In this document: positions 1 through 6,203 of the stretch, piece by piece
Numbering within the stretch: the first letter of the stretch is position 1
Layout of the letters: every line of letters starts with the position of its first letter
NCBI GenBank assembly: GCA_016928935.1
Contig: JAFGJU010000025.1
Coordinates: 1 to 16,202 of the forward strand
Direction of reading: 5' to 3'
DNA: 16,202 nucleotides
DNA from: Candidatus Eiseniibacteriota bacterium
GTDB taxonomy: Bacteria; Eisenbacteria; RBG-16-71-46; JAFGJU01
Program-made: the position numbers and the translations under genes
The notes under the pieces: model-generated
Database searches by the model: none
The model's input: only the letters and a program-made list of their open reading frames with translations
What the model was told of the DNA's origin: nothing

Positions 1-1109
1 CCTCCGAAAAGGATGAGAGTCCCCCAGTCTATGTGAATGGCCTCCCTCCAGGTCAGCGTGAACTGGCGCTCGCCCCAGTTGACCGGCAGCACGAACAGCA
101 GTGCCGCGGCCGTCAAGGCGGCGACGGCTTCGGGGACGCGGCCGCTGTAGTCGACGTAGACCCGGGCGTCCGTGCCAGTGATGAGCCCCAGCAAACCCGG
201 GGTCACCCACAATGTGACCGCGACCAGGAACGCGAAGAGCACGTTCTTCTGGCCGCGCGTCCAAGGTCCGAGTTTGAGCAGTTCCTCCTTCACGGACTCC
301 CGGCCCCCTTCTATGCGGCCAACCTCCGGCCTGTGTAGGACTCGCATGAGCGCGAACAGCAGGAGATACATCACCACGAGCAAGGGCACGGCGAACAGCA
401 TCCATTGGAAGAAGGATATTTTCAGGTCGAGCAGCTTCTCCATCATCGCGAGGCCGATGAGGTTGGGTGGTGTCCCGACTGGAGTACCTATGCCGCCGGC
501 CGACGAAGCGTACGCGGCCATCAGCATCATGCCCGTGCCGTACTTGAGGTGGCTTGGGTCGACACGATTCCCGGTCTTCCTGGCCAACACCTCGGACATG
601 GAGTAGACGATGCCGAGGCCGATGGGGAACATCATGGCAGTCGAGGCGGTGTTGCTTATCCACATCGAGATGAAAGCCGCTATGGCGCCGAACATGAAGA
701 GGATGCGTCCGGCGGAGCTCCCCACCCATCGTGTCGACATCAACTGGTAGGCGAAGCGCTTGTCAACGCCGTGCACCATCATCCCCCGGGCGAGGACGAA
801 GCTTCCCAGGAAGAGGTAGATGATGGGGTCGGCGAACGGGGCGAACGCCGTCTTGGCGCTCGCCACGCCCATGAGCACGCTCAGGACGGCTCCGAGGAGC
901 GCGGTGATGGGAATGGGGACCGGCTCAGTGACCCACCAGGCAATGACCCAGGCGATGATGGCGGCCAGGCGGTGGGCCTCCGTGCTGAGGCCGGGCGTGG
1001 GGAGCAGCAGGACGACGACGCCGGCCGACGGCCCCACAAAGAGACCTATGGTGCGCCGCCAGCGTTCGAACCGTTCCTCGGCTGCAGTGAGCTTTCCCTC
1101 TGTCTCCAC
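1..1109 (-). CDS. SLC13/DASS-family sodium:anion symporter, C-terminus cut by window edge
   Basis: An inner-membrane secondary transporter for di- or tricarboxylates, or sulfate, driven by Na+ in most family members. About 369 residues are visible and the 3' end lies beyond base 1. Reading the minus strand gives a continuous membrane protein with many hydrophobic segments. Family marks are the first substrate/Na+ motif WISNTAS (about residues 150-156, SNT at 152-154), the GGIGTPVGTPPN loop in the middle, and DWGTLILFGG at the edge, which begins the second inverted repeat. The second SNT motif would fall just outside the window. The start is set at GTG 1109: it is the only usual start codon between the upstream in-frame stop (1143-1145) and the conserved region, although no Shine-Dalgarno precedes it (see promoter 1118-1146). 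It is divergent from cobO. The substrate is not readable here; a C4-dicarboxylate would suit the succinyl-CoA chemistry nearby, but that is inference. Confidence 0.88.
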   Translation of the reverse strand, partial: METEGKLTAAEERFERWRRTIGLFVGPSAGVVVLLLPTPGLSTEAHRLAAIIAWVIAWWVTEPVPIPITALLGAVLSVLMGVASAKTAFAPFADPIIYLFLGSFVLARGMMVHGVDKRFAYQLMSTRWVGSSAGRILFMFGAIAAFISMWISNTASTAMMFPIGLGIVYSMSEVLARKTGNRVDPSHLKYGTGMMLMAAYASSAGGIGTPVGTPPNLIGLAMMEKLLDLKISFFQWMLFAVPLLVVMYLLLFALMRVLHRPEVGRIEGGRESVKEELLKLGPWTRGQKNVLFAFLVAVTLWVTPGLLGLITGTDARVYVDYSGRVPEAVAALTAAALLFVLPVNWGERQFTLTWREAIHIDWGTLILFG

Positions 1110-1117
1110 GGGACGGC

Positions 1118-1146
1118 ATGCTAGCAGACCCAGTGGGCGGGGTCAA
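1118..1146 (-). promoter_or_regulatory. Candidate sigma70-type promoter for the SLC13 gene
   Basis: On the minus strand TTGACC (1146-1141) and TAGCAT (1123-1118) are separated by exactly 17 bases, giving 5/6 and 4/6 matches to the -35 and -10 consensus. Transcription would begin near 1111, only a base or two before the GTG at 1109. That implies a leaderless or nearly leaderless mRNA and fits the missing ribosome binding site. Pattern match only. Confidence 0.45.
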
Positions 1147-1316
1147 CCGCCTCCGGCGCCGGCGCGCTCAGCCGCCTGAGGCCCCGCGTTCCCACGCCGC
1201 AGCGACGGCTCCGCAGGCGGTGGCATTCTCCTCTTGCTCCTCTTGGCGCAGCATCCGGACACTGTCCCTTTGGGTTCGCACCGCTCCTTTGGCTCCGCGC
1301 CCGCCCCAAATGCACG

Positions 1317-1346
1317 TTGACGCGCCGGCCCCCGGCGTGCTAGCGT
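1317..1346 (+). promoter_or_regulatory. Candidate promoter for cobO and the following gene cluster
   Basis: TTGACG (1317-1322) is followed 18 bases later by TAGCGT (1341-1346), which is preceded by TGC and so resembles an extended -10 (TGnTAnnnT). The -10 itself matches only 3 of 6 consensus bases. The spacer holds a perfect 6-bp inverted repeat, CGCCGG at 1323-1328 and CCGGCG at 1332-1337, that could be an operator or simply a result of GC richness. It would give a leader of roughly 80 bases before cobO. Confidence 0.3.
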
Positions 1347-1413
1347 TATATGTTTTGTCGGAGCGCCGAGTTACACGCAGCAGGCCCGGCCGCAATCGGC
1401 GCCGACGCGACTT

Positions 1414-1422
1414 GGAAAGGAG
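1414..1422 (+). promoter_or_regulatory. Ribosome binding site that fixes the cobO start
   Basis: GGAAAGGAG lies 8 bases before ATG 1431. The reading frame is open further upstream to 1350, but the upstream residues are not family-like, so this site selects 1431 as the start. Confidence 0.75.
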
Positions 1423-1430
1423 CAGACAGC

Positions 1431-1964
1431 ATGGCGCCAGGAAGGCTCAGGATCGGCACCGTTCAAGTCCTGACAGGCAACGGCAAGGGCAAAACCACGT
1501 CTGCCCTGGGCTGCGGCCTGAGGGCCGCCGGCCGGGGCCTCAACGTCCTGATGCTCCAGTTCATGAAGGGCCGAGTCTACGGCGAGCTGGAAGCAGTCAA
1601 ACACGTTCCTCGGTTCGAGATTCTGCAATTCGGCCGGGACGAGTTCGTGGACAAGGACAACCCGGCCGCCGAGGACAAGGAGCTGGCCCGCATCGGCTTC
1701 AAGAAGGCGTGCGAAGCCGTGGGCTCCGGCCAGTACGACATGGTAATACTGGACGAGGTCAACATAGCCGTGGACTACGGCCTCGTCGGCCTCGAGGAGT
1801 TGCTCGACCTCGTGGAGGGAAAGCCGTCACACGTGGAGCTCATACTCACGGGCAGGTATGCGCATCCGGAAATACAGAGGGTGGCCGACACAGTCACCGA
1901 GATGCTGGACATAAAGCACCACTTCGCCTCGGGCATAGAGGCCAGGGAAGGTATCGAGTACTAG
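1431..1964 (+). CDS. cobO: Cob(I)alamin / cob(I)yrinate a,c-diamide adenosyltransferase, CobA/CobO/BtuR type
   Basis: A cytoplasmic enzyme that transfers the 5'-deoxyadenosyl group of ATP to Co(I) corrinoid, making adenosylcobalamin or its precursor, the cofactor of the mutases in this window. The product has 177 residues, close to the 180-200 usual for the family. Visible marks are the unusual P-loop GNGKGKTT (residues 16-23), the acidic motif ILDEVN (106-111), and the C-terminal run TEMLDIKHHF..GI.A..GIEY typical of CobO proteins. Unlike the PduO-type adenosyltransferase often found with methylmalonyl-CoA mutase, this is the P-loop type. It is first in the plus-strand cluster, 162 bases before meaB. 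The context suggests it serves the mutases, but a general role in B12 salvage or synthesis is equally compatible with the sequence. Confidence 0.93.
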   Translation: MAPGRLRIGTVQVLTGNGKGKTTSALGCGLRAAGRGLNVLMLQFMKGRVYGELEAVKHVPRFEILQFGRDEFVDKDNPAAEDKELARIGFKKACEAVGSGQYDMVILDEVNIAVDYGLVGLEELLDLVEGKPSHVELILTGRYAHPEIQRVADTVTEMLDIKHHFASGIEAREGIEY

Positions 1965-2050
1965 GCGCCGAGTCCGGGCGGAGGCGTGGGTGTAACGGTG
2001 GGACGCATGTGGGCGGTATGCGTGGGGCGCGCGCGGCCGCGCCCGGGTCG

Positions 2051-2071
2051 GGTGCCTTGGAGTGAGGCACC
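2051..2071 (+). other. Inverted repeat in the cobO-meaB gap
   Basis: GGTGCCT (2051-2057) and AGGCACC (2065-2071) form a perfect 7-bp stem with a 7-base loop. No T-tract follows, so it is not a classical terminator. It lies inside the stretch that would be coding if meaB began at 1986, and so mildly favours the later meaB start. Confidence 0.35.
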
Positions 2072-2126
2072 GGCCGCGACGGCGCCGGACGGAACACAAG
2101 GCTGGAATCGAGAGCAAACACCAACC

Positions 2127-3080
2127 GTGCCTTTAGACGTTCAGACACTGCTCAAGCGATTTCGAGAAGGCGACAGAGTCGCCCTTTCCCGGGTGATCAG
2201 CCTCGTTGAAAACGACCACCCGTCTTCGCCGGTCATCCTGGACACGCTGTATCCTTTCACGGGCAAGGCTCTGCGGGTGGGCGTAACCGGCCCTCCCGGC
2301 GCGGGGAAGAGCACGCTGGTCGACCACGTCGCGGCCCGGATGAGAACCGATTCTCAGAAGGTGGGCATAGTGGCGGTGGACCCCACCAGTCCGTTCTCCG
2401 GAGGCGCCCTGCTGGGCGACAGAGTCCGCATGAGCAGCGTCAACCTGGACGACGGCGTGTTCATCAGAAGCATGGCCTCACGCGGCAGCTCCGGCGGCCT
2501 CGCGTGGAAGACGTTCGAGGTTTGCGAGGTGCTCGACGCCTTCGGAGTTGATAGAATAATCGTCGAGACGGTGGGAGTCGGACAAGGAGAGCTGGAGATA
2601 GCAGACGAGGCGCACAGCACCGTCGTGGTGCTCGTGCCCGAGTCCGGCGACGGAGTCCAGGCGATGAAGGCCGGACTGATGGAGATCGGCGATATCTTCG
2701 TCATAAACAAGTCCGACCGCGAGAGCGCCGACACGGCGAGAAGGATGCTGGACTCGGCCCTGGAGCTCAAGCCCGTCAAGAATGGATGGAGGCCTCCCGT
2801 GCTTTCCACGGTGGCCCTGAAGGGAGAGGGCGTCGAAGAGCTTCACCGGAAGATTGAGGAGCACCTGAGGCTGCTGGTCACGTCGGGCAGCATACAGCAC
2901 CGTCGTATGGAAGGCGTCCGAGCCAAGATAGTGGAGATTCTCAGGAATCGCATAATCCAGTCGGCGTGGGAGCGCAACAAGCTGGGCAGGCTGATAGACG
3001 CCGAGGTGGTCAGCGTGATGGCAGGAGGCTCAACGCCGTACAAGTCGGCCGCGGAAATCCTGAGGAAGACGGGGCAGTGA
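2127..3080 (+). CDS. meaB: MeaB/ArgK-family G-protein chaperone of AdoCbl-dependent acyl-CoA mutase
   Basis: A cytoplasmic SIMIBI-class GTPase that gates adenosylcobalamin loading into, and protects from inactivation, methylmalonyl- and isobutyryl-CoA mutases. The start is GTG 2127, giving 317 residues, close to MeaB/ArgK proteins of about 330. The frame stays open upstream to 1986, but those residues are Arg/Pro-rich and unlike the family. Visible motifs are the P-loop GPPGAGKST (55-63), the Mg/switch region with VAVDPTSPFSGGALLGDRVRM (D85 to M102), ETVGVGQ (147-153) and NKSD (194-197, usually NKAD). It is followed 160 bases later by a mutase large subunit. Isobutyryl-CoA mutase is often fused to a MeaB-like domain (IcmF), so a free MeaB beside a split isobutyryl-type mutase is the unfused equivalent. 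It may also serve the second mutase at the right end. Confidence 0.93.
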   Translation: MPLDVQTLLKRFREGDRVALSRVISLVENDHPSSPVILDTLYPFTGKALRVGVTGPPGAGKSTLVDHVAARMRTDSQKVGIVAVDPTSPFSGGALLGDRVRMSSVNLDDGVFIRSMASRGSSGGLAWKTFEVCEVLDAFGVDRIIVETVGVGQGELEIADEAHSTVVVLVPESGDGVQAMKAGLMEIGDIFVINKSDRESADTARRMLDSALELKPVKNGWRPPVLSTVALKGEGVEELHRKIEEHLRLLVTSGSIQHRRMEGVRAKIVEILRNRIIQSAWERNKLGRLIDAEVVSVMAGGSTPYKSAAEILRKTGQ

Positions 3081-3206
3081 CGGAGACGGTCGACCGCGGC
3101 CGCGACGCGCGTCAGGGTGAGCCGCCGAGCCGCAGTCGTTGAGACCTCCGCGGCTGGACTAAAAGCGGGCCGCGGGGTAAAGGTTGCCGAGACTTACGGG
3201 CCGCGA

Positions 3207-3226
3207 CGCGGCGTCGGAGCGCCGCG
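3207..3226 (+). other. Hairpin immediately before the icmA ribosome binding site
   Basis: CGCGGCG (3207-3213) and CGCCGCG (3220-3226) form a perfect 7-bp stem with a 6-base loop. It ends right at the purine-rich stretch (GGGGACGAG, from about 3227) that should act as ribosome binding site for ATG 3241. It could affect translation initiation, but GC-rich stems are common in this sequence. Confidence 0.3.
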
Positions 3227-3240
3227 GGGGGACGAGTAGG

Positions 3241-4902
3241 ATGTCGGACTGCGAGAAGATAAGAGAAGCCGGGGCGAAATGGCGCGAGCGCTTGAGGCCC
3301 TCCGCGACCGAGAGAGACGCGCTGTTCGAGACTATCTCGGGCGAGCCAGTCAGGGACCTGTACACGCCGTGCGACGTGGAAGGCCTCGACTACGAACGGG
3401 ACCTGGGGTTTCCCGGGCAGTTTCCCTTTACCCGCGGGATCAGGAACAACATGTACCGTGGCCGGCTGTGGACCATGAGACAGTTCTCCGGTTTCGGCAC
3501 CGCCATGGACACGAACAAGCGGTATCACTTCCTGCTGGACCGCGGCCAGACAGGCCTCAGCGTCGCCTTCCACATGCCCACGATCATGGGCTACGACTCG
3601 GACCACCCCAGGTCGTTGGGGGAGGTTGGACGCTGCGGCGTCGCGATAGACTCGCTGGAAGACATGGAGGTGCTGTTCGACAGGATCCCCCTGGACAGGG
3701 TCAGCACCTCCATGACCATCAACGCGCCCGCCTCAATACTGCTGGCCTTCTACATCTGCGTGGCGGAGAAGCAGGGCGTCAGCTCGGACAAGATTTCGGG
3801 CACCATCCAGAACGACATCCTGAAGGAGTACATAGCGCAGAAGACCTGGATCTTCCCGCCCGAGCCGTCCATGCGCATCATCACGGACATCATGGGGTTC
3901 TGCGTCGATCACGTCCCCAGATGGAACACCATCAGCATAAGCGGCTATCACATAAGGGAGGCGGGCTCGACCGCCGCCCAGGAGCTGGCCTTCACTCTGG
4001 CGGACGGGTTCGCGTACGTGGAAGCGGGCATCAAGGCGGGCCTGGACGTGGACAGGTTCGCCCCGCGGCTGTCGTTCTTCTTCAACGCGCATCTTGACTT
4101 CTTCGAGGAGACAGCCAAGTACCGTGCCGCGCGCAGAATTTGGGCGCGCGAGATGAAGGAGAAGTACAAGGCCAAGAAACCCGAGTCCTGGCTGCTCAGG
4201 TTCCACACCCAGACGGCGGGCTGTTCTCTGACGGCGCAGCAGCCGGAGAACAACATCGTGAGGACCGCCTACGAGGCTCTGTCCGCGGTTTTGGGCGGCA
4301 CGCAGTCGCTTCACACGAACTCCATGGACGAGACTCTGGCTCTGCCGAGCGAGAAGGCCGCCCAGATCGCCCTCAGGACTCAGCAGATAATCGCCTGCGA
4401 GAGCGGCGTGGCGAACACGATAGACCCGCTGGCGGGCTCCTATTTCGTGGAGGCCCTGACCGAACGGCTGGAGAAGGAAGCCTACGATTACTTCGACAAG
4501 ATCGAGAGCATGGGCGGAGTCGTCAAGGCCATCGACAGGGGGTTCTTCCAGAAGGAGATCGCTGACGCCGCCTACGAGTACCAGAAAAAGATAGAACAGA
4601 AGAAGGCAATCGTGGTCGGAGTGAACGAATACGTCATCGAAGACGAGGAAATCGAAATACCCATCCTGAAGATCGACCCCGAGGTGGAGCGGATCCAGGT
4701 CGGTCGGGTCAGGGCGCTGAGGGAGAAAAGGGACAACGGGCTGGTGAAGACGCGCCTCGAAGCCCTGAAGAAGGCCGCGGCCGGCCCGGACAACCTGATG
4801 CCGCTCATCTTGGAGGCGGCGCGGGCGTACGCCACCCTGGGAGAGATAATACAGGTTCTGAAGGAAGTGTTCGGCGAGTACAAGGAAAGGCCGATCTTCT
4901 GA
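3241..4902 (+). CDS. icmA: AdoCbl-dependent acyl-CoA mutase large subunit, isobutyryl-CoA mutase type
   Basis: Catalytic TIM-barrel subunit of a split coenzyme-B12 mutase, 553 residues, without a B12-binding domain; that domain is the next gene. The family is clear from WTMRQFSGFGT (77-87), GQTGLSVAF (102-110), TIQNDILKEY (188-197), SISGYH (232-237, His237 equals His244 of P. shermanii MutB) and LGGTQSLHTNS. The two residues that set substrate type are Phe82 and Gln200, aligned with Tyr89 and Arg207 of methylmalonyl-CoA mutase at a constant offset of 7. Phe/Gln is the isobutyryl-CoA mutase pair, so the likely reaction is isobutyryl-CoA to n-butyryl-CoA and back. It is not the 2-hydroxyisobutyryl-CoA type, which has Ile90 and Asp117 (here Phe82 and Ala109). 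Oddities are NNMYR where PTMYR is usual (69-73) and His111 where Asp is usual. Start ATG 3241 follows GGGGACGAG. Automatic annotation would probably call it methylmalonyl-CoA mutase. Confidence 0.85.
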   Translation: MSDCEKIREAGAKWRERLRPSATERDALFETISGEPVRDLYTPCDVEGLDYERDLGFPGQFPFTRGIRNNMYRGRLWTMRQFSGFGTAMDTNKRYHFLLDRGQTGLSVAFHMPTIMGYDSDHPRSLGEVGRCGVAIDSLEDMEVLFDRIPLDRVSTSMTINAPASILLAFYICVAEKQGVSSDKISGTIQNDILKEYIAQKTWIFPPEPSMRIITDIMGFCVDHVPRWNTISISGYHIREAGSTAAQELAFTLADGFAYVEAGIKAGLDVDRFAPRLSFFFNAHLDFFEETAKYRAARRIWAREMKEKYKAKKPESWLLRFHTQTAGCSLTAQQPENNIVRTAYEALSAVLGGTQSLHTNSMDETLALPSEKAAQIALRTQQIIACESGVANTIDPLAGSYFVEALTERLEKEAYDYFDKIESMGGVVKAIDRGFFQKEIADAAYEYQKKIEQKKAIVVGVNEYVIEDEEIEIPILKIDPEVERIQVGRVRALREKRDNGLVKTRLEALKKAAAGPDNLMPLILEAARAYATLGEIIQVLKEVFGEYKERPIF

Positions 4903-4918
4903 GCAAGCAGCCGGGTGG

Positions 4919-4953
4919 CGGGAGTGCCGCGCGGACTGCCGAAGGCGCTCCCG
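4919..4953 (+). other. Strong hairpin between the two mutase subunit genes
   Basis: CGGGAGTGCC (4919-4928) pairs with GGCGCTCCCG (4944-4953): ten pairs with one G-T wobble and a 15-base loop. It starts 17 bases after the icmA stop and is the longest inverted repeat I found in the window. There is no T-tract. It could stabilise or process the message, or lower icmB expression relative to icmA. Confidence 0.45.
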
Positions 4954-4999
4954 GGCGGGTGCGGGTACGCCGCGAGTCGCCTCCCGGTACGAAAGGCGG

Positions 5000-5422
5000 A
5001 TGAGAGACATGGAAAGAAAGGTGAGAGTCTTGGTCGCGAAGCCCGGGCTTGACGGTCACGACAGGGGCGCCAAGGTGGTCGCGAGCGCCCTCCGCGACGC
5101 GGGTATGGAAGTCATCTACACGGGTCTCCATCAGACTCCGGAAATGATAGTTGAGGCCGCGGTCCAGGAGGACGTGGACGTAGTGGGCCTGAGCATACTT
5201 TCCGGCGCGCACATGACTCTGCTGCCCCGGGTCGTGCAGCTGCTCAGAGAGAAGGGCGTGGACGACGTGCTGGTTGTCGGAGGAGGCATCATCCCCGAGG
5301 CGGACGCGGAGGAGCTTGCCAGTGCGGGCATCGCCAGGATCTTCGGACCAGGTTGTCCCACCAGCGAGATAGCCTCGTACATAAAGGATTGGTTCGAGAC
5401 CTCGGAGAGGGCCGGCGTCTGA
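5000..5422 (+). CDS. icmB: B12-binding small subunit of acyl-CoA mutase (IcmB-like)
   Basis: Cobalamin-binding subunit that pairs with the preceding large subunit. The product has 140 residues, the size of free IcmB or HcmB proteins. The base-off cobalamin motif DxHxxG is present as DGHDRG (18-23), with His20 expected to ligate cobalt. The GLSILSGAH segment (SxL motif) and the VGGGIIP glycine loop that hold the nucleotide tail follow in the usual order. FGPGCPTSEI near the C-terminus matches the end of the Rossmann-like fold. The start is ATG 5000; ATG 5009 is also possible, since GAAAGG (4991-4996) is 3 bases from the first and 12 from the second. It is the only B12-binding domain visible in the window, although two mutase large subunits are present, so it may serve one or both. 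Confidence 0.88.
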   Translation: MRDMERKVRVLVAKPGLDGHDRGAKVVASALRDAGMEVIYTGLHQTPEMIVEAAVQEDVDVVGLSILSGAHMTLLPRVVQLLREKGVDDVLVVGGGIIPEADAEELASAGIARIFGPGCPTSEIASYIKDWFETSERAGV

Positions 5423-5484
5423 AGCGAGCGTGTTGAAGCACAAGGCGAGCCGTATCGTTCGCCGCAACTGAAAGGAAGAGAAAA

Positions 5485-6150
5485 GTGAGGAGCATTTCGG
5501 GTGTCCTGCGTAGGCCTGGCTTCACGCCCGTCGTGTCCTGCTGCGGCGTGCTGTTCGTGGCGGCGCTCATGATTCCTGCCGTCCCAGCGCCGGCGGAAGT
5601 GTCGTGGCAGGTGGACGGTTCGATCGGTTATCTGTTTGTGAGCGAGGCGCAGGGCACGCCGTGGTTCGAGGACACGACGCTCCCGGCGTTCTCGGTCGGC
5701 TTCGGCGGCGGCTGCTGGCTCGTCGGCGCGTCGGCGGACTACTGCCGAAGGACCACGAGCTTCGAGGGGAGCGTGCCCGGCCGCACACTGAACGAGACAG
5801 TGGATCACCAGGTCAGAAACTCCTCCTTCAGGGCGTTCGCGAAGTACTACCCCACGGGAAGGGAGAAGCGGGTGGCCCCTTATCTCGGGGTCGGCTTGGG
5901 CCCGGGCATCACGTCCGTGGAATACTCTGGCGCCATCAGCGGCCAGAGCGTGTCGGACAGGCAGTTTCGGCTGAGCTACGCCGGGACCCTGGGCGCGATG
6001 CTCAACTTGGAGTCGTTGCCCGTCCACGCCTTCATGGACGTGTCTTACGGGGGACTCGGAGAGGTGTCCGGCGCGGCCGAGGACTCGATGGTTCCCGCCG
6101 AGGAGTTGACTTTCGTAAGCGTGGCCGTGGGCGTCGGGGCGAGTTTCTGA
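5485..6150 (+). CDS. Small outer-membrane beta-barrel protein, function unknown
   Basis: A 221-residue exported protein starting at GTG 5485, preceded by AAAGGAAGAG (5471-5480). Residues 1-37 form a signal peptide: basic start, hydrophobic core VVSCCGVLFVAALMI, and APA before the probable cleavage at E38. The mature part is rich in Gly and aromatic residues with alternating hydrophobic positions, for example YLGVGLGPGITSVEY. It ends in VSVAVGVGASF; a final Phe in an alternating strand is the usual outer-membrane barrel assembly signal. The size suits an eight-stranded OmpA/OmpW-like barrel. It has two mature cysteines (77 and 87) that could form a disulfide. It sits between icmB (62 bases) and an acyl-CoA dehydrogenase (53 bases), an odd place for a surface protein. 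It is too small for a FadL-type fatty-acid channel, so no link to the metabolism is claimed. Confidence 0.72.
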   Translation: MRSISGVLRRPGFTPVVSCCGVLFVAALMIPAVPAPAEVSWQVDGSIGYLFVSEAQGTPWFEDTTLPAFSVGFGGGCWLVGASADYCRRTTSFEGSVPGRTLNETVDHQVRNSSFRAFAKYYPTGREKRVAPYLGVGLGPGITSVEYSGAISGQSVSDRQFRLSYAGTLGAMLNLESLPVHAFMDVSYGGLGEVSGAAEDSMVPAEELTFVSVAVGVGASF

Positions 6151-6203
6151 CGCGTGACGAGCCCGCGCTGCTCTGCTGATGAAGGACCAACAAGGAGAAC
6201 TGT

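Larger units (their letters stand above)
1110..1430. other. Divergent intergenic region between the SLC13 gene and cobO
   Basis: About 320 bases without a convincing gene. It holds the two candidate promoters listed here, pointing away from each other, and a local AT-rich patch near 1340-1360 that stands out from its GC-rich surroundings. I searched for a cobalamin riboswitch B12 box because cobO follows, and did not find one. The frames open through this stretch are rich in Arg, Pro and Ala with no recognisable protein. Confidence 0.6.

Noticed and set aside
1350..1430. Longer cobO with 27 extra N-terminal residues
   Set aside because: The strong GGAAAGGAG site lies just before ATG 1431, and the upstream residues are not family-like.
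1141..1430. Cobalamin riboswitch before cobO
   Set aside because: No B12 box or recognisable core could be found on either strand of the gap.
1986..2126. Longer MeaB starting at 1986
   Set aside because: The extension is Arg/Pro/Gly-rich, contains a hairpin, and makes the protein too long; GTG 2127 gives the usual size.
3241..4902. 2-hydroxyisobutyryl-CoA mutase
   Set aside because: Its marks, Ile90 and Asp117, are Phe82 and Ala109 here.
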